A stretch of 36,955 nt of DNA from Bacteroidales bacterium. GTDB lineage: Bacteria; Bacteroidota; Bacteroidia; Bacteroidales; VadinHA17. The notes beneath the pieces were generated by a model. The model was not told the origin of the DNA. It did no database searches and worked only from the letters and a program-made list of their open reading frames with translations. The stretch covers positions 1 through 36,955 of the forward strand of contig JANTHB010000033.1 in assembly GCA_024762655.1 (NCBI GenBank). The letters run 5' to 3'. This document shows positions 25,005 through 33,647 of the stretch, piece after piece (the first letter of the stretch is position 1; each line of letters opens with the position of its first letter). A program made the position numbers and the translations under genes.

Positions 25005-26849
25005 TTATCCCTCCTTTAAATTATTGACAGCATCTTTGATCTCTGCCACGGTAAAAGGTAAACCTTGCACTTTATTTAATTGATGATAATCGAACTGTGG
25101 GAAATTCATTCTGAGATAACCGGCGAACTGGCCCATATTCAATTCGCAAACCAGTATCTTTTTAAATTTTCTCAGAACATCCTCCACATTTCCCGGAAGA
25201 GGGTTAATGTAATTAAAATGTGCCAGTCCGACTTTTTTCCCTTCCTTATCCAATTCTTCCTGTGCTGATTTCAGGTGGCCATAGGTACTTCCCCAGCCCA
25301 CCAGCAACACATCGCCTTCCTGTTCGCCATCCACTTTCAGTGCGGGAATATCATGGACTATTCTTTTGACTTTTTCGGCCCGGATATTGGTCATTACCTG
25401 GTGGTTTACAGGGTCGTAGGAAACATTTCCGGAGATTTCATCTTTTTCCAGGCCGCCGATACGATGTTCCAGGCCGGGGGTACCGGGGATGGCCCAACCG
25501 CGTGCCAGGGTTTCCGGATCTCTTTTGTAAGGTTTATAGTCTTCAGTGCCTTCCGGAACGATGCGTGGCTTTATCTCCGGCAAATCACTCATGGCGGGGA
25601 TTTTCCAGGGCTCAGTGCCATTGGCCAGAAAACCGTCAGTCATCAGGACTACGGGGGTCATATGTTCCAGTGCGAGCCGTGCAGCTTCAAAAGCATAATA
25701 AAAACAGTTGGCCGGTGTGCTGGCGGCTACCACAGCCACGGGGCTTTCTCCGTTACGGCCATAAAGTACCTGCATCAAATCGGATTGTTCTGTTTTTGTA
25801 GGCAGACCGGTAGAGGGCCCCCCCCGCTGAACATCCACCACCACCAGGGGCAATTCTGTGATCACGGCCAGGCCTAGGGCTTCGGATTTCAGTGCAAGGC
25901 CCGGTCCTGAAGTAGTCGTAGCTGCCAGAAGTCCTGCAAAACTGGCACCGATAGAAGTAGTGATCCCGGCGATCTCATCTTCGGCCTGAACCGTTATAAC
26001 CCCCAGGTTCTTTCGCAAAGCCAGCTCTTCAAGAATACCGGTAGCCGGTGTTATGGGATAGGAACCGACAAAAAGCTGCAAGCCTGCTTTTTCGGAAGCA
26101 GCGATCAGTCCCCAGGCTGTAGCCGTGTTCCCGTTGATATTCCGGTAGGTCCCTTTTTCGATCTCCGCCGGTTTGACAACATAGGTAACATGCAAGGCCT
26201 CAATGGTCTCGGCATAATAATAACCGGCTTTCAGAACACGCTCATTGGCCTCGATGATTTCGGGTTTCTTTTTGAATTTACTTTTGAAAAAGTCTTCCGT
26301 AAACTTCAGCGGACGGTTAAAAACCCAATATATCATACCGAGGGCGAACATATTCTTACTACGGAGCACGCTTTTCATATCCAGTCCCATGTCCTCCAGT
26401 GCACGTTTTGTCAGAGAGGTTATAGGAGCCTGTATAACATTATAATCTTCCAGTTTTTCTTCCTTGATGGGATCTTCATTATAGCCTGCTTTTTCAATGT
26501 TCTTAGGGGTAAAGTTATCCACATCAATGATAATCATTGCTCCGGGTTTTAGCCAGCGAGCATTGGCTTTCAGGGCAGCCGGGTTCATAGCCACCAGCAC
26601 ATCCGCCAGGTCACCCGGGGTTTTTACACGAGCATGTCCGAAGTGAACCTGAAAGCCGGAAACACCTCCTACAGTCCCCTGCGGAGCGCGTATCTCTGCC
26701 GGATAATCAGGAAAAGTAGCAATATCATTGCCAAGTAATGCAGCCGTATTGGAAAACAACGTCCCCGTCAACTGCATACCATCACCGGAATCTCCCGAAA
26801 ACCTGATGACGACATCTTCCAGTTCAATAGGCTTGTTTTTTTTTGTCAT
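25005..26849 (-). CDS. 2-oxoacid:ferredoxin oxidoreductase, fused gamma-alpha subunit
   Basis: A 614-aa fusion of the gamma domain (about 12-195, VIRFSGDSGDGMQLTG, PDYPAEIRAPQGTVGGVSGFQVHF) and the alpha domain (about 230-560). The YPITPATGILEEL motif is the signature that helps bind the 2-oxoacid and TPP; EDEIAGITTSIGASFAG and SGPGLALKSEALG follow. It pairs with the beta subunit three bases downstream, forming a complete KorAB-type enzyme; no separate delta-ferredoxin subunit is visible, as expected for this type. It links 2-oxoglutarate and succinyl-CoA in the TCA cycle of many anaerobic Bacteroidota. A -7 box is about 98 bp upstream. Confidence 0.93.
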   Translation of the reverse strand: MTKKNKPIELEDVVIRFSGDSGDGMQLTGTLFSNTAALLGNDIATFPDYPAEIRAPQGTVGGVSGFQVHFGHARVKTPGDLADVLVAMNPAALKANARWLKPGAMIIIDVDNFTPKNIEKAGYNEDPIKEEKLEDYNVIQAPITSLTKRALEDMGLDMKSVLRSKNMFALGMIYWVFNRPLKFTEDFFKSKFKKKPEIIEANERVLKAGYYYAETIEALHVTYVVKPAEIEKGTYRNINGNTATAWGLIAASEKAGLQLFVGSYPITPATGILEELALRKNLGVITVQAEDEIAGITTSIGASFAGLLAATTTSGPGLALKSEALGLAVITELPLVVVDVQRGGPSTGLPTKTEQSDLMQVLYGRNGESPVAVVAASTPANCFYYAFEAARLALEHMTPVVLMTDGFLANGTEPWKIPAMSDLPEIKPRIVPEGTEDYKPYKRDPETLARGWAIPGTPGLEHRIGGLEKDEISGNVSYDPVNHQVMTNIRAEKVKRIVHDIPALKVDGEQEGDVLLVGWGSTYGHLKSAQEELDKEGKKVGLAHFNYINPLPGNVEDVLRKFKKILVCELNMGQFAGYLRMNFPQFDYHQLNKVQGLPFTVAEIKDAVNNLKEG

Positions 26850-26946
26850 GAATAGTTATTTTATTTTGTATCAATAAGTTAAATGCATATAAAAACCTGT
26901 TGGCCTTATATGCATTCGTTTCAACTCTTTCTTTTATTATTCTCTG

Positions 26947-26974
26947 CAAAAGTAAGGATTTTCTACTATGGCAA
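26947..26974 (-). promoter_or_regulatory. Candidate promoter of the kor operon
   Basis: On the minus strand TACTTTTG (26954-26947) matches TAnnTTTG; a TTG (26974-26972) lies 17 nt further upstream. It would give a leader of about 90 nt before korA. Confidence 0.4.
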
Positions 26975-27066
26975 CCCCGATTATTTTATGTTTTTTAATA
27001 GTTTTTATATCTTTCTGTGATTTAAATTGCTTTTGGATGATTTTTTGCAAATAAAGAGATTTATTT

Positions 27067-27576
27067 ATGAATATCAAAACCATACGGGGCATTACCCCCA
27101 AAATCGGTAAAGACTGTTTCATTGCAGATACGGCTGTGTTGATCGGGGACATCATAATCGGAGACCGTTGCAGTATCTGGTTCGGTTCTGTTCTCCGGGG
27201 AGACGTCAATTATATTCGTATCGGCCGCCGCGTAAACATTCAGGATGGCTGCATCCTGCATACGACCTATCAAAAGACAACGATTCATATCGGAGACAAT
27301 GTCTCGGTAGGTCATGGCGTGATCCTTCACGGAGCCACCATTGAAGAGGAGGTGCTTATCGGTATGGGGGCCATTATCATGGACTATACACATATCGGAA
27401 AGCATTCCATCATAGCAGCCGGGGCCCTGCTCAAGGAGCATACCGTCGTTGAACCCGGGAGTATCTACGCCGGAGTGCCGGCAAAAAAAATCGGAGAAGT
27501 GAGCGAAAAACAAACCAGGGACCTGATCCTGCGGACAGCGGATAATTACATCAGCTATGCCAAATGGTATCTGTAA
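27067..27576 (+). CDS. Gamma carbonic anhydrase family protein
   Basis: A 169-aa left-handed beta-helix protein with hexapeptide repeats (for example IGDIIIGDRCSIWFGSVLRGDV). Three histidines in the positions that bind zinc in gamma-carbonic anhydrases are present: H65 (DGCILHT), H83 and H88 (VGHGVILHGA). It ends with the usual helix (SEKQTRDLILRTADNYISYAKWYL). Many bacterial homologues are annotated as carbonic anhydrases without proven activity and some act as acyltransferase-like or cofactor proteins, so hydration of CO2 is likely but not certain. It is divergent from the kor genes and convergent with murI, 17 bp away. Confidence 0.9.
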   Translation: MNIKTIRGITPKIGKDCFIADTAVLIGDIIIGDRCSIWFGSVLRGDVNYIRIGRRVNIQDGCILHTTYQKTTIHIGDNVSVGHGVILHGATIEEEVLIGMGAIIMDYTHIGKHSIIAAGALLKEHTVVEPGSIYAGVPAKKIGEVSEKQTRDLILRTADNYISYAKWYL

Positions 27577-27593
27577 ATAGGATCAAACGTTTC

Positions 27594-28415
27594 TTATTCG
27601 TCCTTCCACAGATCCAGCTTTTTAAGATTTATTTTTTCTTCGAAGAACATGCCTGATATTTTTTCAAAGTAAGGGGTATAGTCTGACACGTAAAAAACAT
27701 CTTTTTGCCCATCCCCACTCCTACGCAGCAAATCTTTTTCCCCCAGCAGATCTTTCACAGTACGGGCTACAATAGCGGCCGAGTCGAGTATCTCCACAGA
27801 AAAATCATAAAATTTACTGATCTGGTTTTTAATGATCGGATAATGGGTGCAGCCCAGTATTAAAGCTTCTACCGACCGGAGCGGTTCATCAGACAGGTAG
27901 GCACGAATGATCGCATTGCTGATGTTATCAAAAATAAAGCCTTCTTCAATCATGGGGACCAGCAGGGGGGTTGCCCTGGAGATCACGCCGGCCTCAGGAC
28001 TTTTTTCCTTTATTTTTTTCTCATATGCGCCCGAGCGGATGGTTGCTTTGGTCCCAATCACTCCTACTTTTGCTGGAGCCAGATGTTCCAGGTAATACTC
28101 CACCACCGGGTCGATTACATTTACAATATCCACTTCTGTTCCGTACCAATCCCTGAGAGGCCCGTATGCAACGGAGGATGCCGAATTGCAGGCGATCACA
28201 ACCGTTTTGCAGTCTTGGTCCATTAAAAAACGGGTAATCTTATCGGCATAATGAAGAATGGCCTCGGGGGATTTTTCCCCGTAAGGCAGATGGGCCGTAT
28301 CGCCGAAATAGATCATCCTTTCTTCGGGCATTACCTGTTTGAGGGCATGGGCTACCGTCAGTCCTCCTACGCCCGAGTCAAAAACACCAATAGGTCTGTT
28401 GGCATCCATCTTCAT
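27594..28415 (-). CDS. murI: Glutamate racemase
   Basis: A 273-aa cofactor-independent racemase that supplies D-glutamate for peptidoglycan. Motifs: IGVFDSGVGGLTV, C76 in VIACNSASS and C189 in LILGCTHYPII, the two catalytic thiols, with YGEKS for substrate binding. The start at 28415 (MKMDANRP) or two codons later cannot be told apart. It sits downstream of the bamA-ompH-ompH genes but a terminator intervenes, so it may be separately transcribed. Its position next to cell-envelope genes fits its role. Confidence 0.95.
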   Translation of the reverse strand: MKMDANRPIGVFDSGVGGLTVAHALKQVMPEERMIYFGDTAHLPYGEKSPEAILHYADKITRFLMDQDCKTVVIACNSASSVAYGPLRDWYGTEVDIVNVIDPVVEYYLEHLAPAKVGVIGTKATIRSGAYEKKIKEKSPEAGVISRATPLLVPMIEEGFIFDNISNAIIRAYLSDEPLRSVEALILGCTHYPIIKNQISKFYDFSVEILDSAAIVARTVKDLLGEKDLLRRSGDGQKDVFYVSDYTPYFEKISGMFFEEKINLKKLDLWKDE

Positions 28416-28431
28416 AAGACATAAATTTTAC

Positions 28432-28463
28432 AAAAAAAGAAAGACCATCCCAAAGATGGCCTT
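28432..28463 (-). terminator. Terminator of the bamA-ompH operon
   Basis: On the minus strand AAGGCCATC pairs with GATGGTCTT (one G-T wobble) around a 5-nt loop, followed by a short spacer and a run of seven Ts. It begins 29 bp after the second ompH stop and precedes murI. Confidence 0.8.
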
Positions 28464-28491
28464 CCAAGATAATAAATTATAGACATATTAT

Positions 28492-29010
28492 TTACTGGAT
28501 CCCCAGTTTCTTTTTTACCAATGGCAGGATATCAATGCTCTGATCGGAAAAATAAAGAATGGTCCCTCTGGAGATATCAAAGATATAGGTAAACCCATTT
28601 TCCTGAGCCACATCTTTGATCGCCTGGTTGGCTTTGTCAATGATAGGCTGAAGCACTTCGGCCTGTTTTTTCTGCATCTCCTGCTGGGCATTGTTCTGAA
28701 AGTCCTGCATGGTTTGCTGTATATGTTGTAGTTCTTCGAGTTTTGTTTTCTTGATCAGTTCAGTCAGGTTATTTTGCTGATCCTGGAACTCCTGGGCTTT
28801 TTTATTGTATTCCACCTGCATGGCATCATACTGGTCTTGTAACTCCTTTGCAAAACGTTGCAGATGAGCCTGTGCACTATCATTTTCTGGCATAGCCTGC
28901 AAAAGTTCCTGACTGTTAATATGTCCGAATTTAAATTTCTGTTGTGCCTGCGCCGACAGGCCCCATCCAAACAATATCAACACCAATAAAATACTAATAC
29001 TTTTTTTCAT
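28492..29010 (-). CDS. OmpH/Skp-like periplasmic chaperone (second copy after bamA)
   Basis: A 172-aa OmpH-family protein. A Sec signal peptide (MKKSISILLVLILFGWGLSAQA) is followed by FKFGHINSQELLQAMPEND, a long Gln/Lys/Glu-rich helical hairpin (about 50-130) and the closing GFTYIFDISRGTILYF. Skp/OmpH proteins hold unfolded outer-membrane proteins in the periplasm for delivery to BamA. It has its own well-formed promoter in the 73-bp gap after the first copy, so it can be made independently of the operon, and it is followed by the operon terminator. The coiled-coil part is unusually Gln-rich compared with its neighbour. Confidence 0.93.
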   Translation of the reverse strand: MKKSISILLVLILFGWGLSAQAQQKFKFGHINSQELLQAMPENDSAQAHLQRFAKELQDQYDAMQVEYNKKAQEFQDQQNNLTELIKKTKLEELQHIQQTMQDFQNNAQQEMQKKQAEVLQPIIDKANQAIKDVAQENGFTYIFDISRGTILYFSDQSIDILPLVKKKLGIQ

Positions 29011-29036
29011 CTGGTTATTTATTTTTAGTTAAACTT

Positions 29037-29069
29037 CAAATATAAACTCCGGTACATTTCAGCGACAAA
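29037..29069 (-). promoter_or_regulatory. Internal promoter before the second ompH
   Basis: On the minus strand a -33 TTTG (29069-29066), 21 nt, and -7 TATATTTG (29044-29037) match the Bacteroidota consensus TTTG-N19-21-TAnnTTTG exactly, 27 bp upstream of the ATG. Confidence 0.78.
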
Positions 29070-29083
29070 TGTAAGTAATTTAT

Positions 29084-29599
29084 TTATTCTTTATATCCCA
29101 TCTGTTTCAAAACCTGATCGCTCAGGTCATAACGCGGATTGGTATACAGAAAGACCGGTCCGCCAGCGGTATCAAAGATCACGGCATAATTTCCTTCGAC
29201 GGCCAATTTCTTTACAGCATTATAAACTTCGTCCTGGATCGGTTTAACCAGTTCTTCTCTTTTTTTGAAAAGATCTCCTTCGGGTCCGAAATATTTTTTC
29301 TGAAGATCTTTCGCTACCTGTTCTTTGGAGATGATTTCATTTTCCCGTTTTTTCTTCATTTCCGGGGTTAACAATACCGCCTCATTCTGATAGGCTTTGT
29401 ACAGCTTATCTATCTCGGCGTATTTGTCAGAGATCTCTTTTTCCCACTGTTTTGAGAGGGTATTCAGTTTGTCCTGAGCTGCTTTGTAAGAAGGAATATT
29501 GTTTAAGATATATTCGGTATCCACAAAAGCATATTTTTGTCCCCAGCTTATGCCGGCAGACAACATTATCATCGAAATTAAAACTATAGACTTTTTCAT
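29084..29599 (-). CDS. OmpH/Skp-like periplasmic chaperone (first copy after bamA)
   Basis: A 171-aa OmpH-family protein with a signal peptide (MKKSIVLISMIMLSAGISWG), the start QKYAFVDTEYILNNIPSYKAAQ, a long charged helical hairpin (about 40-125, KEISDKYAEIDKLYKAYQNE) and the end NYAVIFDTAGGPVFLYTNPRYDLS. Its tentacle sequence differs clearly from the second copy, so the two are old paralogues, not a recent duplication. It lies 30 bp after bamA in the outer-membrane assembly operon, where it probably escorts outer-membrane proteins to the BAM complex. Confidence 0.93.
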   Translation of the reverse strand: MKKSIVLISMIMLSAGISWGQKYAFVDTEYILNNIPSYKAAQDKLNTLSKQWEKEISDKYAEIDKLYKAYQNEAVLLTPEMKKKRENEIISKEQVAKDLQKKYFGPEGDLFKKREELVKPIQDEVYNAVKKLAVEGNYAVIFDTAGGPVFLYTNPRYDLSDQVLKQMGYKE

Positions 29600-29629
29600 A
29601 GCGCATAAATTATTATGTTAGACATAAAA

Positions 29630-32143
29630 TCAGAATTCCTGGCCAATGGTAAAGTGGAAATGGCCGCCGCTGGGACCGGGTTGGCCCGGCAGGGAGTTAA
29701 AGCCATAACCCCAGTCAATTCCGAGCAATCCGAACATAGGGAGGAACGCCCGCAAACCAATACCGGCAGATCTTCTGATCCCAAACGGGTTATAATCCTG
29801 GATTCTGCTCCAGGCATTTCCTCCTTCCAGAAAACCCAGAACGAATACCGTGGCCTGAGCCTGCAGGGTAATGGGATACCTCAATTCCAGGGTAACTTTC
29901 TGGTAAACATTCCCTGCTTTTTTGTATTCTCCTATCCTGTTTTTTCTGTAAGGTGTCAAAGAACCGTTTTCATATCCACGGAGACCGACAGTGGTAACTC
30001 CGTAGAGGTTATATCCGGACATCCCGTCACCTCCGACGTCGAATCTTTCAAAAGGCGAAGGGCCCACATCCCTGTTATAATAACCGAGATAACCGAAGTC
30101 GAACCTGGTACGTAACACCAATTTTCCTGCCAAAGTTTGATACCAGTCTGTTTTAAATACCCATTTATGATATTCGACCCATCTATAAAACTCTTTATCA
30201 GGCATTTCCGGATCTGAATAATTTTTATTATTAAACCAGGAATACGGAGGGGTCAGTTGCAGGGAGAGGGAAACATTGGATCCTCCCTGGGGATAAATAG
30301 GATTGGGTCCTGCTGAAAATCTGCCGAAAGTGGTGGTAAGGCTAAAGTTGTTTGAGTTCCCGTTTTCAAACAGAAAGCTCCGGTTCCAGTTGTTCAGTTC
30401 GTAGTTCTGAAAAGAGAGGCCGGTGTAGAGGCTGAAATAGTCATCGGGCCATTTCAGTCTTTTTTGCAACCCCAGGCTTGCTCCGGAAATATTCAGGGCC
30501 TGGCGCGCCAGATCGCCTTTTTTGCGGCCGTTGGTTTGTCCGGTGCGGTAAACGGAAAAGGAGAATGTATTATGTTTCTTCCCTCCGAACCAGGGTTCCG
30601 TAAACCCAAAGCTATAAGCCTGATAATATTTCCCGTTGGTTTGGGCTCGCAAGCTCACAGACTGACCGTCCCCTGTAGGGATGGGACGCCAGGCTTTGGG
30701 ATTAAACATGTTCCTGACCGAGAAATTATTAAACCGCAAGCCGACCGTACCCACAAGCATATTGGCCCCCCAACCCCCGGAAATCTCAAACTGGTCATTG
30801 GCTTTCTCCTCCAGATTATATTCCAGGTCCACCGTGCCGCTGGCCGGATTGGGGATAGGCACGGGATTGATTTTCTCAGGGTCGAAGTGACCCAGCTGCG
30901 CCAGTTCACGTACCGAACGTACAATATCCGATTTGCTAAACAACTCGCCCGGAAGTGTCCTCAGCTCCCGGCGAACCACATGTTCATTGGTCTTGGTATT
31001 TCCTTTGATGATCACCCTGTTTACGGTAGCCTGCTCCCCTTCGAAAACACGCATTTCAAGGTCTATGGAATCATGCTCAATTTTTTGTTCTACAGGGGTT
31101 ATATCCGAAAACAAGTAACCGTCATCCATATAGATTGACTGTACCGCATCCTCATCCTCTCTCAGCCGCTTATTCAGCATCTTCAGATCATAAGGATCCC
31201 CCTTCTTGATGCCCAGACGCTGACTCAACAGGGCCGAAGGAAATTTGGTGTTCCCCACCCAGGTAATATTCCTGAAATAATACCGGTCTCCTTCATAAAT
31301 TTTTATGACCAGGGCTATCCTGTTTTCCTCTAGGGTATAGGTTGAGTCGCCCAAGATTTTAAAATCCCGGTAACCGTTTTCATTATAGAACTCAACCAGT
31401 TTCTTTTTATCTTCCTTATAATCTTTTTCAACAAATTTGGAAGCTTTGAAAATATTCCAGTCTTTCTTTTTAGTTTTTTTCATGACATGTCTCAACTTCT
31501 TGTCAGGGAAAACTTTGTTCCCTTCGAAATCAATCATGCCGATCTTCACTTTTTTTCCTTTATTGATGTCAGCCACCAGCAATATGCTGTTCTGAAAGCG
31601 GGGATCTTTCTTTTGCCGGATAGTTACCGACACGTCCAGAAATCCTTTTTCAATATAATGTTCCCGAATGATCTTGCGGGTATTGTTAAGGAGATTCTCC
31701 GTCACCTGACTTCCCGCTAACACATTGATTTTCTCCTGCAGGTCGTCCTGTTCACTTTTTCTGATCCCTTTAAATTCAATCTTTGACAGACGGGGTCTTT
31801 CCTGCAAGTAATAATCCAGGTAAATTTTTCCACTGTCGATTCGTGAATAGGTCACTTTTATATCGGAAAACAGGCCTTGTTTCCACAGTTTTTTTATTGA
31901 ATTGGTTACATCCGATCCGGGGATCTGTATTCGCTGGCCGGCATTTAAGCCGGTAAGTTGTACCAATATACCTTTATCCAGATACTTGATCCCCGAGATG
32001 GTTATACCGCCCAGGATATAACTCTTGGGGTTGGAATAATCCACCACGGGGAGATTCTGATTCAGCGTATCTTTATCCTGCGAAAAAGAAGCCCCCTGGA
32101 TTCCGGAAACAAATAAGAGCACTACTAAGAATTTTCTCCACAT
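29630..32143 (-). CDS. bamA: Outer membrane protein assembly factor BamA
   Basis: The central Omp85 subunit that folds beta-barrel proteins into the outer membrane; 837 aa. A signal peptide (MWRKFLVVLLFVSGIQGASFS) is followed by a series of POTRA domains (about 50-430, for example SKIEFKGIRKSEQDDL, VKIGMIDFEGNKVFPDKKL, TVNRVIIKGNTKTNEHVV), then a 16-strand-type barrel with the lid-loop motif in VGLRGYENG and the terminal aromatic beta-signal HFTIGQEF. The ORF-track start at 32170 overlaps uppS; the ATG at 32143 starts the signal peptide and leaves a 13-bp gap, so I use it. Confidence 0.96.
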   Translation of the reverse strand: MWRKFLVVLLFVSGIQGASFSQDKDTLNQNLPVVDYSNPKSYILGGITISGIKYLDKGILVQLTGLNAGQRIQIPGSDVTNSIKKLWKQGLFSDIKVTYSRIDSGKIYLDYYLQERPRLSKIEFKGIRKSEQDDLQEKINVLAGSQVTENLLNNTRKIIREHYIEKGFLDVSVTIRQKKDPRFQNSILLVADINKGKKVKIGMIDFEGNKVFPDKKLRHVMKKTKKKDWNIFKASKFVEKDYKEDKKKLVEFYNENGYRDFKILGDSTYTLEENRIALVIKIYEGDRYYFRNITWVGNTKFPSALLSQRLGIKKGDPYDLKMLNKRLREDEDAVQSIYMDDGYLFSDITPVEQKIEHDSIDLEMRVFEGEQATVNRVIIKGNTKTNEHVVRRELRTLPGELFSKSDIVRSVRELAQLGHFDPEKINPVPIPNPASGTVDLEYNLEEKANDQFEISGGWGANMLVGTVGLRFNNFSVRNMFNPKAWRPIPTGDGQSVSLRAQTNGKYYQAYSFGFTEPWFGGKKHNTFSFSVYRTGQTNGRKKGDLARQALNISGASLGLQKRLKWPDDYFSLYTGLSFQNYELNNWNRSFLFENGNSNNFSLTTTFGRFSAGPNPIYPQGGSNVSLSLQLTPPYSWFNNKNYSDPEMPDKEFYRWVEYHKWVFKTDWYQTLAGKLVLRTRFDFGYLGYYNRDVGPSPFERFDVGGDGMSGYNLYGVTTVGLRGYENGSLTPYRKNRIGEYKKAGNVYQKVTLELRYPITLQAQATVFVLGFLEGGNAWSRIQDYNPFGIRRSAGIGLRAFLPMFGLLGIDWGYGFNSLPGQPGPSGGHFHFTIGQEF

Positions 32144-32156
32144 AATACACAACACT

Positions 32157-32918
32157 TTACCTATCCACATTCATTTTTGTCTGTTCACTGATACGTCCGA
32201 ATCTTCTCTCCCGGCGTTGATAGTCTATGATCGCTTTAACGAGATCTTTTTTCCTGATATCGGGCCACAATTTTTTTGTAAAATACAATTCGGTATACGC
32301 TATTTGCCACAGGAGAAAATTGCTGATCCTGTATTCTCCGCTTGTGCGGATCAATATATCGGGGTCAGGGATATCTTTTGTTTGCAGGTATTCCGAGAAA
32401 AGGAGTTCATCAATACTGTCAACATTGAGTTTCCCTTCCGTGGCATCCCTGGCCATCTCGCGGGCCGCCTTTGCAATCTCCCACCGTGCACTGTAGCTTA
32501 AGGCGAGGATAAGTGTCATCCCTTTGTTTTCTGCTGTCCGGTCAATGGTTTTCATCAGGTTTTTCCTCACCTGCGCAGGCATAATATCCAGATTACCTAT
32601 GGTTCTAAGCTTTATATTATTTTCCATCAGGGTACTGATCTCGGCATTAAGGGTAGTCACAAGCAAAGACATCAGGGCGTTCACTTCGTCGGAAGGCCGT
32701 TGCCAGTTTTCGGTAGAGAAGGCAAAAAGTGTCAGATATTTCACGCCCAGTTCAGCGGCAGCTTCGGTAACCTCTCTCACGGCCTTTACGCCATGCTGAT
32801 GGCCTACGACCCTCTCCTTCCCTTTGCGTTTGGCCCAGCGGCCGTTGCCATCCATAATAACAGCCACATGAACCGGTATCTTGTCTTTATCGATCTCTGT
32901 ATTATCCTTTAAAGCCAT
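32157..32918 (-). CDS. uppS: Isoprenyl (undecaprenyl) diphosphate synthase
   Basis: A 253-aa cis-prenyltransferase that extends farnesyl diphosphate with isopentenyl units to make the lipid carrier of peptidoglycan and surface-glycan synthesis. The hallmark VAVIMDGNGRWAKRKGKERVVGHQHG holds the catalytic Asp and phosphate-binding residues; LTLFAFSTENWQRP and the C-terminal PDILIRTSGEYRISNFLLWQ complete the active site. Chain length is not given by sequence but the undecaprenyl product is usual. It sits between a PorG-like gene (3-bp gap) and bamA (13-bp gap), an arrangement known in Bacteroidota. Confidence 0.96.
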   Translation of the reverse strand: MALKDNTEIDKDKIPVHVAVIMDGNGRWAKRKGKERVVGHQHGVKAVREVTEAAAELGVKYLTLFAFSTENWQRPSDEVNALMSLLVTTLNAEISTLMENNIKLRTIGNLDIMPAQVRKNLMKTIDRTAENKGMTLILALSYSARWEIAKAAREMARDATEGKLNVDSIDELLFSEYLQTKDIPDPDILIRTSGEYRISNFLLWQIAYTELYFTKKLWPDIRKKDLVKAIIDYQRRERRFGRISEQTKMNVDR

Positions 32919-32921
32919 CTT

Positions 32922-33629
32922 CTATTGATCATTACTATCCCAGTAAGCCGGACAATTTTCCCGGTCATAAAATATTTTGAAGCTTGCAAATATACCAACA
33001 AATGAGTACCAATCATTATTATGAGAAAAAGATTTTACATCCGGGGGCACCAATCCGACGGAAGGGTCGGCAGGAGACCAGGTATCAAGGTAATCGTTAA
33101 ATGTTTTCCTGAAGCCCCATTCAGCGCCAACGTCTATCTTTTTACTCAGGTTAACCTTGAGCCCCAGATTAACAGGCAACACAAACTGATTGGCTACTTT
33201 AGGGTTCCCAAAAATAAAGACAAAGCCTGCCCCCCCGGCAACATACGGAGTAAATAATGTTTTTCTGGGATCATACCCGTAAGGCAAAAAATTAAACTCA
33301 AACTGGATGGCCATATCCAGGAAAGATTCGGAAAAAGAAGCATTCCGTAAAGGCAGAAAGGAATAATCAAAATCCTGTCCGCTGGCTTTCAGTCCTCCAT
33401 AGTAAACATTAGTCCGTACGGCATACCTTTTGTTAATCCAGAAATTATAAAAACCACCGAAAGCCGGTGACAGATCATAAAACATTCTCTCCGGATTAAT
33501 GTCCCCGAAATAATAAGATCCCCCGGCAAATACGCCTATATTCTGAATGATTTTGGTCTTCTGCTGTGAATAAGCAATCTGTGATCCCGATACTGTCAGG
33601 AGGAAAAGGAGTAACCAATGTTTTCTCAT
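32922..33629 (-). CDS. PorG-like outer membrane beta-barrel protein, DUF6089 family
   Basis: A 235-aa protein with a signal peptide (MRKHWLLLFLLTVSGSQIAYS) and a predicted small beta barrel: IGVFAGGSYYFGDINPERMF, YAVRTNVYYGGL, LFTPYVAGGAGFVFIF, then NDWYSFVGIFASFKIFY. The YYFGDIN motif and its place directly before uppS match DUF6089 proteins, which include PorG of the Porphyromonas type IX secretion system. PorG is needed for T9SS substrate export, probably by helping the PorK/N ring; here the function is inferred. The cysteine near the C-terminus (NCPAYW) is conserved in some relatives. Confidence 0.82.
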   Translation of the reverse strand: MRKHWLLLFLLTVSGSQIAYSQQKTKIIQNIGVFAGGSYYFGDINPERMFYDLSPAFGGFYNFWINKRYAVRTNVYYGGLKASGQDFDYSFLPLRNASFSESFLDMAIQFEFNFLPYGYDPRKTLFTPYVAGGAGFVFIFGNPKVANQFVLPVNLGLKVNLSKKIDVGAEWGFRKTFNDYLDTWSPADPSVGLVPPDVKSFSHNNDWYSFVGIFASFKIFYDRENCPAYWDSNDQ

Positions 33630-33647
33630 ACAATTTTCTTTTGGCTC

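Noticed and set aside
30464-31138. 224-aa plus-strand ORF
   Set aside because: Antisense to bamA, whose POTRA and barrel motifs run through the region.
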